Positions 36,163 through 44,998 of a DNA stretch of 64,000 nucleotides are shown in pieces. Both the position numbers and the translations under genes were made by a program. Each line of letters begins with the position of its first letter. The stretch's first letter is position 1. Source of the DNA: Pelagibius sp. Alg239-R121 (GTDB lineage Bacteria; Pseudomonadota; Alphaproteobacteria; Kiloniellales; Kiloniellaceae); NCBI RefSeq assembly GCF_947331435.1, contig NZ_CAMZOF010000002.1:1-64000 (forward strand), given 5' to 3'. The notes under the pieces are model-generated. The model was not told the origin of the DNA and made no database searches. It worked only from the letters and a program-made list of their open reading frames with translations.

Positions 36163-37085
36163 CAGTGCGCCCTCACTTTTGGATCAAGCAGCGCATAGAC
36201 CAGATCGACAACCAGGTTCAGCAGGATGATCAGAACCATGTAGAAAATCACCGTGCCCAGCACCATGCCGTAATCCCGGTTAAGAGCGGCGTTAATGAAG
36301 TACTGCCCGATGCCCGGCAACCCGAAGATCGATTCCACGACCAGAGAACCGGTCAGCAGATAACCCGCGGCTGGCCCCAGATAGGAAACTACTGGAAGCA
36401 AGGCCGGTTTGATGGCGTGGCGGGTGATCATCAGGCGTGCGCCGATCCCTTTGGCACGCGCCGTGCGGATGTAGTTCGCCCCCAGCACTTCGATCATGGA
36501 GCCGCGCATCAGACGCGATATTCTCGCCGTGTGCGGAAGAGCCAGTATGATCACAGGCAACACCAGATGGCTCAGCTTACCACCGCCCCAACCGCCGACC
36601 GGCAACCAGCCGAGGGTGACACCGAATACCAGCTGCAGGATCGGCGCCATGAGGAAGTTCGGCACGATCAGGCCGATCATGATCACCAGGGCAATGCCGT
36701 AGTCGGTGGACTTATTCTGGTAGAGCGCGCCGATCACACCGGCCAGGACACCGACCAGGATCGCCAGCATAAAGGCGGCTCCGCCCAGGATGAAGGTGTA
36801 GGGCAGCCCGATTGCGATCAGGTCGACAACGGTGAAGTCGTCGGTGATATAAGACGGCCCCAGATCGCCCATCAACACGCCCGAGACGTAGTCCCAGTAT
36901 TGGACGATCAGGGATTTATCGAGATTGTAATGCGCCCGAAGATTGGCAAGGATCCGCTCGGGCAACTGCCGTTCGGCATCGAAAGGTCCTCCCGGCGCCA
37001 GCCGCAGAATGAAAAAGCACAGGGTCAGCGCAATCCAAAGCACCGGAATCGTCGACAGCAGCCTGCGTAGTGCAAAGCCCAGCAT
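36162..37085 (-). CDS. oppB: oligopeptide ABC transporter permease OppB-like
   Basis: The 307-residue permease has about six membrane helices, starting with LLSTIPVLWIALTLCFFILRLAPGGPF, the usual OppB/DppB opening. The EAA coupling loop is RTARAKGIGARLMITRHAIKPA, with NYIRTARAKG just before it. The gap to oppA is 121 bp, the largest within the set. That spacing could allow separate mRNA processing and higher OppA amounts, as in other binding-protein systems. Confidence 0.95.
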   Translation of the reverse strand: MLGFALRRLLSTIPVLWIALTLCFFILRLAPGGPFDAERQLPERILANLRAHYNLDKSLIVQYWDYVSGVLMGDLGPSYITDDFTVVDLIAIGLPYTFILGGAAFMLAILVGVLAGVIGALYQNKSTDYGIALVIMIGLIVPNFLMAPILQLVFGVTLGWLPVGGWGGGKLSHLVLPVIILALPHTARISRLMRGSMIEVLGANYIRTARAKGIGARLMITRHAIKPALLPVVSYLGPAAGYLLTGSLVVESIFGLPGIGQYFINAALNRDYGMVLGTVIFYMVLIILLNLVVDLVYALLDPKVRAH

Positions 37086-37206
37086 ATTTCAGTCACCTAA
37101 CCGCTAGGTGGAACTGCCCCTCGGCCGAAACCTCAGGGCAGCCCCTGTTCCTATTGGAGATCATGCACGACATTGCGTCGAGTCAGATCTCTCTTTTCTG
37201 GCTTCA

Positions 37207-38790
37207 CTACTCTTCCTTGGTGAGCCAGCGGGTGCGGTGAATGTCGAAGGCGTTGTCTTCGAAGCCTTTGATTTTGGGAGAAACGATATTCTCCGAAAGA
37301 TAAAAATAGATCGGCGCGGCTGCATTATCGCCCATGGCAATCTTTTCAGCTTGGGACAGCAGACTGGCACGTTTTACCAGATCTGTCTCCAGCGACGCCT
37401 GATCCAGCAGCTTATCGAATTCGGGGCTGCTGTAAGCACCGTAGTTGTTGCTGGTGCTGCCCTTTAGAAGATCCAGGAAGTTGACAGGATCGTTGTAGTC
37501 TGCGAGCCAGCCTGCACGCGCGACATCGAACTCGCCCTTGCGGATCTCCGCATAGTGGACCTTCACTTCGGAGTTAAAGAGCTTCGCCTCGACTCCCAAG
37601 GCTTTCCACATGGATACGACGGCAACGGCGATACGCTTGTGATTGTCGTTGGTGTTGTAACGCAGCGTAACCTGCAGCGGATTATCCTCGCTGTAGCCAG
37701 CCTCGGCAATCAGGGCTTTTGCCGCTTCGAGCTTTTCAGGATAACTCATCTCCGCCCAATCGACCTCGGAGGACTCGCCGGAGTTGGCCATGCCGGGCGG
37801 CACCCAGGAGTAGGCCGGCAGTTCACCCGTGCCCAATATCTGCGGGCCAATCACTTCGCGATTGATCGCCATGGAAAGCGCCTTGCGCACACGAGCATCG
37901 TCGAACGGTGGTTTGCGGTGATTAAAGACATAGTAGTAGAGACCGGCAAAAGGCGCGACCCGGGCTTCGCCCGGATGATTTTCCTGCAACCACTGATACT
38001 GGTCCTTGGGGAAGTCCGTCAGGATGTCGAACTCGCCTGCGCGATAGCGCTTCAATGCTGCGGACTGATCTTCCAGCACGAAGAACTTTACACCGTCGAT
38101 CTTCAGGTTTGCGACATCGTAGTATTTATCGTTCTTGGTGGTGGTGACGTGCGCGCCGGGAATCCACTCAACCGGCTTGTAGGGTCCGTTGACCACGATG
38201 TTGTCGATCTTCACCCAGTCGGCACCTTTGGCCTCGACCACATGTTTAGGGACCGGATAGGCCGTATAGTGGGTCAGTGCGCCCAGGAAGAACGGCGTCG
38301 GTTGCTCGAGTGTGATTTCCAGGGTCTTGTCATCGATTGCCTTGACGCCGAGCTGTCCCAGGTCGGCGATGTCACCGGAATTGATCTCTTCCGCATTCTT
38401 GATGGGGAACTGCAGATAGGCATACTCCGCCGCCGTCTCCGGATTCATGATCCGCTGGAACGCAAAGACGAAATCATGAGCCGTGACCGGCTGGCCGTCC
38501 GACCAATTCGCGCTTTCCCGCAGTTTGAAAGTGTACACCAGACCATCATCGGAAATGGTCCAGCTCTCAGCCTGACCAGCCATCGGGGTCGCGCCAACGT
38601 CTTCGGTCATCAGGCCCTCAAAGATATCTCCAACGATCCGGTTCTCCCAGTCGCCCGAGACCTTATGCGGATCCAGTGACGAAGGATCACCGCCGTTATG
38701 GAGGTTCAGCATGGCTGCGTAAGCAGGCGCGACAAAAAACATCGCGGCGAAAGCACTAAGGAAAAACGTTCCCAGACGGTTTTTAGGCAT
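37207..38790 (-). CDS. oppA: peptide ABC transporter substrate-binding protein OppA-like
   Basis: The 527-residue SBP_bac_5 protein captures the substrate in the periplasm. A signal peptide (FFLSAFAAMFFVAPAYA) without a lipobox precedes the mature start MLNLHNGGDPSSLDPHKV, typical of OppA. Further landmarks are LRESANWSDGQPVTAHDF and the C-terminal WLADYNDPVNFLDLL. I chose ATG 38790, with AAGGGAG nine bases upstream; the open frame continues 53 codons further without support and would run into the rpiR stop region. It is 133 bp downstream of rpiR. The ligand is unknown; related proteins bind peptides, murein tripeptide or opines. Confidence 0.94.
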   Translation of the reverse strand: MPKNRLGTFFLSAFAAMFFVAPAYAAMLNLHNGGDPSSLDPHKVSGDWENRIVGDIFEGLMTEDVGATPMAGQAESWTISDDGLVYTFKLRESANWSDGQPVTAHDFVFAFQRIMNPETAAEYAYLQFPIKNAEEINSGDIADLGQLGVKAIDDKTLEITLEQPTPFFLGALTHYTAYPVPKHVVEAKGADWVKIDNIVVNGPYKPVEWIPGAHVTTTKNDKYYDVANLKIDGVKFFVLEDQSAALKRYRAGEFDILTDFPKDQYQWLQENHPGEARVAPFAGLYYYVFNHRKPPFDDARVRKALSMAINREVIGPQILGTGELPAYSWVPPGMANSGESSEVDWAEMSYPEKLEAAKALIAEAGYSEDNPLQVTLRYNTNDNHKRIAVAVVSMWKALGVEAKLFNSEVKVHYAEIRKGEFDVARAGWLADYNDPVNFLDLLKGSTSNNYGAYSSPEFDKLLDQASLETDLVKRASLLSQAEKIAMGDNAAAPIYFYLSENIVSPKIKGFEDNAFDIHRTRWLTKEE

Positions 38791-38923
38791 CTCATGCACT
38801 CCCTTTCTGGTTGTGAGTTGCAGCCACCATACGACAAGGCCAGCTGCCGTTTCAGGCCTTTTTCGCTCAATAGCGAAAAAAACACAGATACGTCTCAGTA
38901 AACCGGAAAGGAGAAAGACTCGA

Positions 38924-39841
38924 TCAGTCCCCGATGGGCTGGGGATCAATCGTTTCGTGCAAGGAAGAGAGCGATGAGCGGATTCGCCGAAGAGTTTCCC
39001 GAACTTCTTCGCCCCGCATATAACCGACCTGTGTGGCCAGCACGTCGATCACGCAAAGAAAGACCAAACGAGTCGCTGTGGGTTTAAAGATTTCCGGGTG
39101 CTCCGGCAGGTTCAGCTCAATAACAACGTCGGAGACCTTAGTCAGAGGCGATCCTGGTTTGGTCAGAGCCAAGGTCGTGGCACCATATTGTTTGGCGATA
39201 GTGAGGCTGTCGATCAGCTCCTGCGGCCGCCCGGTCGCAGAAATCGCAACCACCACATCTTCCTCGCCGAAAGTGGAGGCCTGCATACGCTGCAGGTATC
39301 CGTCGGAATGGGCAGTCGCCATGACGCCAAACCGGAAAAAACGATTCGCTGCGTCCTGGGCAACGATCGAGGAACCACCGCCAACACCATAAAAAGCGAC
39401 CTGCCGAGCGCTATCGATCGCCTTCGCGGCCTTATCGACAATCTCCGCATCCAGTTGGTCCCGAGCAACTTTGAGCGTATCGACCAGAGAGCTGAACACA
39501 AGATCAGAAAAGGCCGGGCGGTCGTTAGCCGCACGCGCCTTCGGGTTGATGTACTGCAGACTGACAGCCAGATTGCGCGCCAGCCTGATCTTGAAATCCT
39601 TGAAACCTTCGCAGCCAAGGCTACGGCAGAAGCGAATGACCGTTGGTTCGCTGACCCCGACCGCCTCGGATATACCCGAAACCGTGGTAAGGGTCGCCCG
39701 CTCGAGATCGTCGAGAATGAAGGCGGCAACCTGTTTTTCGCTCGCAGACAGACTGTCCACGACGTTTCGAAGCTTGAGGATGATATCTATTGGCCGGCCA
39801 GCTTTAGCCGCTGCCTGTTCCTCAGTCATGGGCGCTGTCAT
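38924..39841 (-). CDS. MurR/RpiR-family regulator
   Basis: The 305-residue transcription factor has an N-terminal HTH_6 domain (about 18-90; recognition region SEAVGVSEPTVIRFCRSLGCEGFKDFK) and a C-terminal SIS sugar-isomerase-like domain (about 125-265; YGVGGGSSIVAQDA, ISATGRPQEL). Family members sense phosphorylated sugars or related metabolites. It sits between ridA (26 bp) and oppA (133 bp) in the leftward operon. Two palindromes of the family's operator type lie upstream of ridA and of the divergent dctQ, so it probably controls both operons and itself. Confidence 0.92.
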   Translation of the reverse strand: MTAPMTEEQAAAKAGRPIDIILKLRNVVDSLSASEKQVAAFILDDLERATLTTVSGISEAVGVSEPTVIRFCRSLGCEGFKDFKIRLARNLAVSLQYINPKARAANDRPAFSDLVFSSLVDTLKVARDQLDAEIVDKAAKAIDSARQVAFYGVGGGSSIVAQDAANRFFRFGVMATAHSDGYLQRMQASTFGEEDVVVAISATGRPQELIDSLTIAKQYGATTLALTKPGSPLTKVSDVVIELNLPEHPEIFKPTATRLVFLCVIDVLATQVGYMRGEEVRETLRRIRSSLSSLHETIDPQPIGD

Positions 39842-39867
39842 TCATTTCGTTCACTTTTGCGCCCGAC

Positions 39868-40257
39868 TCACTTCTGGGGTTTGTAAGCCACGACATCGAT
39901 TTCGATTTTTCCGTCAACCATCAACTGAGAGCGCACTGTCGAGCGCGCCGGTTTATTCTTCGGAAAATACGATGCATAGACTCGATTGAAAGTCCAGAAG
40001 TCACGCGTGTCGTCCAGCCAGACATTCACCTTGACCACGTCGTTGAGATCACAGTCGGCTGAGGCCAGAACTTTCTGCACATTCTCCATGGTCTGGCGCG
40101 TTTGCACTTCAATCCCGCCCGGAACGATCTCACCGTTTTCGCCCATGGCGACCTGCCCGGAAATAAAAACGAAATCCCCTGCGCGTACGGCTGGTGAAAA
40201 AGGAAGAGACTGGCCACCAGCGCCACTGCGCTCAGCGCCGATAAAGTCGATACTCAT
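39868..40257 (-). CDS. RidA/YjgF-family enamine/imine deaminase
   Basis: The 129-residue cytoplasmic protein belongs to the RidA superfamily. RidA hydrolyses reactive 2-aminoacrylate-type imines made by PLP-dependent dehydratases. The substrate-carboxylate arginine is in KPARSTVRSQ (about 108), and the FISGQVAM and NVWLDDTRDFWTFN segments are typical. Start ATG 40257 has AAAGGAAA eight bases upstream. It is the first gene of the leftward operon. A RidA next to a serine/threonine-type PLP enzyme fits detoxification of its imine by-product. Confidence 0.93.
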   Translation of the reverse strand: MSIDFIGAERSGAGGQSLPFSPAVRAGDFVFISGQVAMGENGEIVPGGIEVQTRQTMENVQKVLASADCDLNDVVKVNVWLDDTRDFWTFNRVYASYFPKNKPARSTVRSQLMVDGKIEIDVVAYKPQK

Positions 40258-40289
40258 GTTTGTTTCCTTTAATTTCTGTGCTGCTGATA

Positions 40290-40306
40290 ATGTAATTAAA
40301 CTACAT
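40290..40306. promoter_or_regulatory. RpiR-type operator candidate, ridA side
   Basis: ATGTAATTAAACTACAT is a 17-bp palindrome with one mismatched pair. It lies 32 bp upstream of the ridA start. It closely resembles the HexR (RpiR family) consensus TGTAATTAAATTACA. Confidence 0.65.
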
Positions 40307-40395
40307 TTTTGATTGCCGATCAATCCACCGATGACGACATATGGGGAGTAATTTTCTAAATTTTGGCACTAGACAGCCAACTCAATATCGGATTA

Positions 40396-40412
40396 ATGTA
40401 GAAAAACTACAT
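40396..40412. promoter_or_regulatory. RpiR-type operator candidate, dctQ side
   Basis: ATGTAGAAAAACTACAT is a perfect 6-5-6 palindrome ending 23 bp before the dctQ start. Its centre is 106 bp from that of the first site, about ten helical turns, so a dimer pair could loop the DNA. Confidence 0.68.
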
Positions 40413-40435
40413 GATATTGACAGAGGGAGGGGAGC

Positions 40436-40936
40436 ATGCGCGAAACCGCTGGCCGTTTAAGCGAACAGCTGAACTGGCTGATCGAGCGGATCGTCGCTCT
40501 TCTCATGGTCCTTCTGGTTCTGGATGTGTGGCTGGGTGTCATCGACCGTTATCTCGTGCACTGGCAGCTCCCCTGGCCCGAGGTCGTGGCGCGCTATCTG
40601 ATGATCTGGGCCGCACTGTTGGCGGTCTCCTGCGGGATCGCCCGGCGCGAGCACATCGGCCTTTCTATTTTGATCGAACGCATACCTGTTCCGCTTCGTC
40701 GAAGCGTCCTGGTTGCCATGGATGCCGTAGCTTTCCTGCTGTTTTTATATATTGCCTGGTTCGGCCTCAGCTTCGCCAGCGGCGGCGGTTCGCGCCAGGC
40801 GATGATTTTTGGCATGACTCTCGCGCTGCCCTTTGCCGCAATTCCCACCTCTGCAGCGTTGGCAATGATCCAAATTTTTCTCACCGCCATTCGCGATCTT
40901 GGCACCCAAAGTCTCAGCGGGCAGGCGGAGGCCTAA
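40436..40936 (+). CDS. dctQ: TRAP transporter small permease DctQ-like
   Basis: The 166-residue inner-membrane protein has four predicted helices with the family motif region RYLMIWAALLAVSCGIARREHIG. It forms the permease with the DctM-like subunit; the pair imports an organic acid driven by a sodium or proton gradient. A strong AGGGAGGGGAG precedes the ATG. It is the first gene of the rightward operon, with a palindromic operator candidate just upstream. Confidence 0.93.
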   Translation: MRETAGRLSEQLNWLIERIVALLMVLLVLDVWLGVIDRYLVHWQLPWPEVVARYLMIWAALLAVSCGIARREHIGLSILIERIPVPLRRSVLVAMDAVAFLLFLYIAWFGLSFASGGGSRQAMIFGMTLALPFAAIPTSAALAMIQIFLTAIRDLGTQSLSGQAEA

Positions 40937-40938
40937 AG

Positions 40939-42219
40939 ATGTTAATCGCTCTGGTATTCGTCGGACTTATTCTCCTCGGCCTGCCAATCGGTTTTGCCAT
41001 CGGCGCGGCTGGTGTCGTGGGCCTGTTCGAGATGGGCGGCGACAAGTTTCTCGCCCTCGGCCCCAGCAAGATCTTCAACGGCCTCAACATCTTTCCCTTC
41101 CTCGCCATGCCGTTCTTCATCCTGGCGGGTGAGATCATGAACCATACCGGAATCACCAGTCGGCTTGTCCACCTCGCCCAAGCCCTGGTCGGCCACTTCC
41201 GGGGCGGTCTGGCACACACAAATATGCTGGCCTCGGTTTTCTTCGCCGGCCTGACCGGCGCGGCCACCGCTGATGCAGCCGCCTTCGGCCGCACCCTCGT
41301 TCCGGCCATGGTCGAGCGCGGTTACAAGCGCGACTATGCCTGCGCAGTGACCGCCGCCGGCTCGATCATCGGCCCAACCATCCCGCCTTCGGGTCTGATG
41401 GTGGTCTATGGGTCGCTGATGGGCGTTTCGATCGGCGGCCTCTTTGCCGCCGGTGTCCTACCCGGTCTTCTCATCTGTCTTGCCTGCATGATCGTGATCG
41501 CAATCGGGGCTACCGCCAACAATCTGCCCAAAAGCGAGAAGCGCGCGAAGCTGCGGGAGCTGGCGAAGATTTTCCGTCAATCGCTCCTGGCGCTCATGAT
41601 GCCGGTCATCATCCTAGGCGGCATTCTGGGCGGCATCGTGACACCGACCGAAGCCGCTTCCATCGCCGTCGCCTATGCTCTTTTCATCGGCGTATTCGTC
41701 TATCGTAAGATCACGGTAGCGGACTTTATCCATATGCTGATCCGTACGGCGCGGGTTACGGGTGTGATCTTCGTGATCATCGCCTTCGCCTCAATCCTCG
41801 GATGGTGGCTCAGCTTCAATCAGATTCCGCAACAAATCGCGCAGGCATTTCTACTGATCTCCGACAATCCCTACATCATTATTTCCCTGGTCATCGGCCT
41901 GTTGCTGATTATCGGCATGGTGATGGACATCACCGCAATCCTGATCATCCTGGCGCCGGTCCTGGTACCCCTGACCGAGCAGATCGGCATGAGCCCGATA
42001 CATGCAGGTATCGTCTTCGTGTTGGCGCTCAACATCTCACTGATGACACCGCCGGTGGGCGCCTGCCTCTTCGTATTATCCTCGGTGACCGGCGAACGGC
42101 TTGAACGGATTGCCGCCAAGCTCTGGCCCTTCCTGATCGCAGAGGTGGCCATCCTTTTCGTCTTCGCCCTTTGGGAAGACATGGCGCTGCTCATCCCAAG
42201 ATTCCTGGGTTTCGCATGA
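40939..42219 (+). CDS. dctM: TRAP transporter large permease DctM-like
   Basis: The 426-residue membrane protein has about twelve helices and the DctM signatures LPIGFAIGAAGVVGL, FFAGLTGAATADAAAFG, IIGPTIPPSGLMVVYG and NISLMTPPVGACLFV. It forms the translocation channel. The start is ATG 40939, two bases after the dctQ stop; the open frame continues upstream through dctQ in another reading frame and is not used. Confidence 0.95.
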   Translation: MLIALVFVGLILLGLPIGFAIGAAGVVGLFEMGGDKFLALGPSKIFNGLNIFPFLAMPFFILAGEIMNHTGITSRLVHLAQALVGHFRGGLAHTNMLASVFFAGLTGAATADAAAFGRTLVPAMVERGYKRDYACAVTAAGSIIGPTIPPSGLMVVYGSLMGVSIGGLFAAGVLPGLLICLACMIVIAIGATANNLPKSEKRAKLRELAKIFRQSLLALMMPVIILGGILGGIVTPTEAASIAVAYALFIGVFVYRKITVADFIHMLIRTARVTGVIFVIIAFASILGWWLSFNQIPQQIAQAFLLISDNPYIIISLVIGLLLIIGMVMDITAILIILAPVLVPLTEQIGMSPIHAGIVFVLALNISLMTPPVGACLFVLSSVTGERLERIAAKLWPFLIAEVAILFVFALWEDMALLIPRFLGFA

Positions 42220-42267
42220 TGAAGTCCGCAACCAACATCCGGTGACGACCTGCCGGGAAGGTCCCCA

Positions 42268-42286
42268 TCGGTTCCGCGAGAACCGA
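42268..42286 (+). other. intercistronic hairpin dctM-dctP
   Basis: TCGGTTC (42268-42274) pairs with GAACCGA (42280-42286) around a 5-base loop, in the 113-bp gap before the binding-protein gene. It may stabilise the dctP message against decay. No T-tract follows. Confidence 0.45.
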
Positions 42287-42332
42287 GCCTTCGAACAGTC
42301 GCAGACGAAAGAAATCAAATCGGGAGGTATAA

Positions 42333-43388
42333 ATGAAAGCCTTAAAGTTTCTCGGCACTGCCATTGCAGTTTCGACCCTGCTCGTCTCGGCGAGCGGTAG
42401 TGCTGTCGCGCAAAGCAAAGTTCTAAAATTCGGTCACGACAACAAAGCCGATCCCTTCGAGAACCCCGCTCACGCATGTACGGCTGTTTTTGCGAATATC
42501 GTCGAAGCCGACACTAACGGCTCGATTACGGTTGAAGTGTTTCCTTCGAACCAGCTTGGCTCTGCCAAGGAGCATGTGCAGATGGTGAGGGATGACGTGA
42601 TCCAGGCCACGCTCACCTCAACCGGGGCAATCGCGTCCTACTATCCGCGCATCGATGTATTGAATCTGGCCTTCGCTTTCGATCACAACGCGGCCACTTA
42701 CGACGTCTTTGACGGCCCGTTCGGCAATGCTCTGGCTCGCGACATAGAAGCCTCACTGGGCGACGTCGTGGTTGCAGGATTCCCTGACACCGGCGGCTTC
42801 TTCGCGGTTACCAACTCCAAACGGCCGATCAAAACTCTGGAAGACTTTGAGGGCGTGCGCATCCGCACCATGACCTTGCCGTCACATCAGAAAATCATCC
42901 AGTCGCTTGGCGGCGAAGCCTATCCGCTGGCCTGGGGTGAAGTTTACTCCGGCCTGCAGACGGGTGTGATCGACGGGCAAATGAACCCAGTGCCGATCAT
43001 CTCCTTCGCCAAGTTCGCCGAGGTGCAGAAGTATATGACCCTGACCAATCATCTCTTCTCACCCTACACCTTGATGCTGTCGAAGAGCTTCTGGGACGGT
43101 TTGAGCGACAACGAGCAGCGCACCATCCGCTATGCTGCGGAGTCCTGTGTGACCGCCAGCCGGGGCCTCAGCCGCATCATCGAGGGATCGGACCGCGGAC
43201 TTGCGGGCCTGATGGATAAGATCGAGGTCTCGGCTCTCTCCGCCACTGACCGCGACAAGTTCAAGGCAGCGGCTCAACCCGTAGTTCTGAAGCACGTCGA
43301 GGAGACGCTCGGCAAAGATGGCGTGACACTCCTGGAGATGTTCCAGGCCGAAGTCACAAAAGCCAACGCCAAGCGTTACATGCAGTAG
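42333..43388 (+). CDS. dctP: TRAP transporter substrate-binding protein DctP-like
   Basis: The 351-residue periplasmic receptor has a signal peptide (FLGTAIAVSTLLVSASGSAVAQ). Typical DctP features are VEVFPSNQLGSAKEHVQMV, the ligand-carboxylate arginine region FEGVRIRTM and GLQTGVIDGQMNPV. The ligand is probably a carboxylate, since the family clamps it with that arginine. It is followed by a strong hairpin and then the M81 peptidase gene in the same direction. Confidence 0.94.
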   Translation: MKALKFLGTAIAVSTLLVSASGSAVAQSKVLKFGHDNKADPFENPAHACTAVFANIVEADTNGSITVEVFPSNQLGSAKEHVQMVRDDVIQATLTSTGAIASYYPRIDVLNLAFAFDHNAATYDVFDGPFGNALARDIEASLGDVVVAGFPDTGGFFAVTNSKRPIKTLEDFEGVRIRTMTLPSHQKIIQSLGGEAYPLAWGEVYSGLQTGVIDGQMNPVPIISFAKFAEVQKYMTLTNHLFSPYTLMLSKSFWDGLSDNEQRTIRYAAESCVTASRGLSRIIEGSDRGLAGLMDKIEVSALSATDRDKFKAAAQPVVLKHVEETLGKDGVTLLEMFQAEVTKANAKRYMQ

Positions 43389-43397
43389 GCATCCAAT

Positions 43398-43426
43398 GGA
43401 GGCTGCGCTTCAAAATCGCAGCCTCC
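43398..43426 (+). terminator. strong hairpin after dctP
   Basis: GGAGGCTGCG (43398-43407) pairs perfectly with CGCAGCCTCC (43417-43426) around a 9-base loop. There is no T-tract, so partial termination or 3'-end stabilisation of the binding-protein message is more likely than a full stop before the next gene. Confidence 0.6.
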
Positions 43427-43528
43427 GCCGTGCTCAACCTCTTCTTCAGTGAATTAGAGGCCGGTCGACCGTTACCGTCAGGGGTGGTCGCACTCCAGCC
43501 CATGTCCCGACCACAATGAGGATCTGTA

Positions 43529-44998
43529 ATGCGCATTTTTTGCGCTTCCGTCGCCACCGAAACCAATACCTTTTCGCCGTTGAAAACGGACATGACCGAT
43601 TTCACGGAGAGTTTCTATGCCGCGCCGGGCGACCATCCTGACACGCCAACTCTCTGCAGCGCCGTCTTCCCTGTCTGCCGCCGCCGTTCAGGCGAGGAAG
43701 GCTGGACTCTGATCGAAGGCACCGCGACCTGGGCAGAGCCCGGAGGCCTTGTGAATCGGGCAACCTGGGAACATTTGCGTGACGAAATACTGCAACAGTT
43801 GAGCGCCGCCCTGCCCCTCGATGCGGTCATCCTTGGTCTGCACGGGGCAATGGTCGCCCAGGACTACGATGACTGCGAAGGCGATTTGCTTTCGCAAATC
43901 CGTGAGATCGTTGGCCCGGACGTCGTGATCGGCGCAACTCTCGACCCCCACAGTCATCTAACAAAAAGGCGTCTCGATGCCGCCAACATTCTCATCGCCT
44001 TCAAGGAATTTCCACATACGGATTTTGTCGATTGCGCCGAAGCCTGTGTCAATTTGACTCTGCGCGCCGTGCGTGGCGAGATCAGACCACATCTCTCCGC
44101 CTTTGACTGCCGCATGATTGAAGTCATGCCGACCAACCACGACCCCATGCGCGGTTTCGTGGATAGAATCAAGGCCAGGGAAGGACAAGATTCAGTTCTC
44201 TCTGTCTCCGTCATCCATGGTTTTATGGCCGCAGACGTTCCGGACGTTGGTGCCCATTTGCTTGTAATCACAGATAACCAGGCCTCGGTCGGATCCCGTT
44301 TGGCGGAAGATCTCGGCATGCAGCTCTTCGGCTTTCGAGGCCGGACCAAACCACAGCTGCTCAGTGCCGGGGAGGCTCTCGATCAAGCCGAAGCCAATCC
44401 TAAAGGCCCAGTGGTTATCGCTGACATCTGGGACAATCCCGGTGGCGGTGTCCCCGGCGATTCTACGATCCTGACCCGACTTGCGTTGGAGCGGAAAATG
44501 AAGTCGCTTGCAGTCGGCACGATCTGGGATCCTATGGCTGTGCGACTCTGCATGTCAGCCGGTGAAGGCATCCGCATGCCCTTGCGTTTTGGCGGCAAGA
44601 CCTCCGCCACTGCAGGCGCACCGATCGATGCTGAAGTCGAGGTGGTGAAGCTCGTCCGGGACGCGGAACAAAGATTCGGCGACAGCCGCGTGCCGTTGGG
44701 CGACGCCGCTGCAATCCGGATCGGCGGTATCGAGGCCGTCCTGAATACGGTGCGTAGTCAGGCCTTTTCGCCCGACCTCTTTTCCAACCTGGGGATCGAC
44801 CCGACGGCGAGAAAGATCTTGATCGTGAAGTCGACAAACCATTTTCGCGGCGCCTTTGAAACCATCGCCACCGACATTCTTTATGCCTCGATCGATGGTC
44901 TCTATCCGAACGATCCGCTCACCAACGGTTACACGAAGTTGACCCGCCCAGTCTGGCCGATCGTCAAAAACCCCCACGCCGAACGGGAGACCGCCTGA
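43529..44998 (+). CDS. M81-family metallopeptidase, MlrC-like
   Basis: The 489-residue protein has the two MlrC domains (DUF1485 N-terminal part and MlrC C-terminal part). In microcystin-degrading sphingomonads MlrC cuts linearised peptides containing D- and beta-amino acids. Metal ligands are visible in GATLDPHSHLT (D-x-H) and EFPHTDFVD, and conserved IWDNPGGGVPGDST follows in the C-terminal domain. No signal peptide is present, so it acts in the cytoplasm on an imported substrate. Its stop overlaps the start of the PLP enzyme gene by one base. The true substrate is unknown; many family members sit in catabolic clusters without cyanotoxin. Confidence 0.9.
   Translation: MRIFCASVATETNTFSPLKTDMTDFTESFYAAPGDHPDTPTLCSAVFPVCRRRSGEEGWTLIEGTATWAEPGGLVNRATWEHLRDEILQQLSAALPLDAVILGLHGAMVAQDYDDCEGDLLSQIREIVGPDVVIGATLDPHSHLTKRRLDAANILIAFKEFPHTDFVDCAEACVNLTLRAVRGEIRPHLSAFDCRMIEVMPTNHDPMRGFVDRIKAREGQDSVLSVSVIHGFMAADVPDVGAHLLVITDNQASVGSRLAEDLGMQLFGFRGRTKPQLLSAGEALDQAEANPKGPVVIADIWDNPGGGVPGDSTILTRLALERKMKSLAVGTIWDPMAVRLCMSAGEGIRMPLRFGGKTSATAGAPIDAEVEVVKLVRDAEQRFGDSRVPLGDAAAIRIGGIEAVLNTVRSQAFSPDLFSNLGIDPTARKILIVKSTNHFRGAFETIATDILYASIDGLYPNDPLTNGYTKLTRPVWPIVKNPHAERETA

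Noticed and set aside
37555-38679. 374-codon plus-strand frame opposite oppA
   Set aside because: It is an antisense shadow of a clear SBP_bac_5 gene; no start signal or domain was seen.
38859-38880. TTTTTCGCT / AGCGAAAAA palindrome as a terminator of rpiR
   Set aside because: On neither strand does a T-tract follow the stem; it may be an incidental palindrome or an unassigned binding site.
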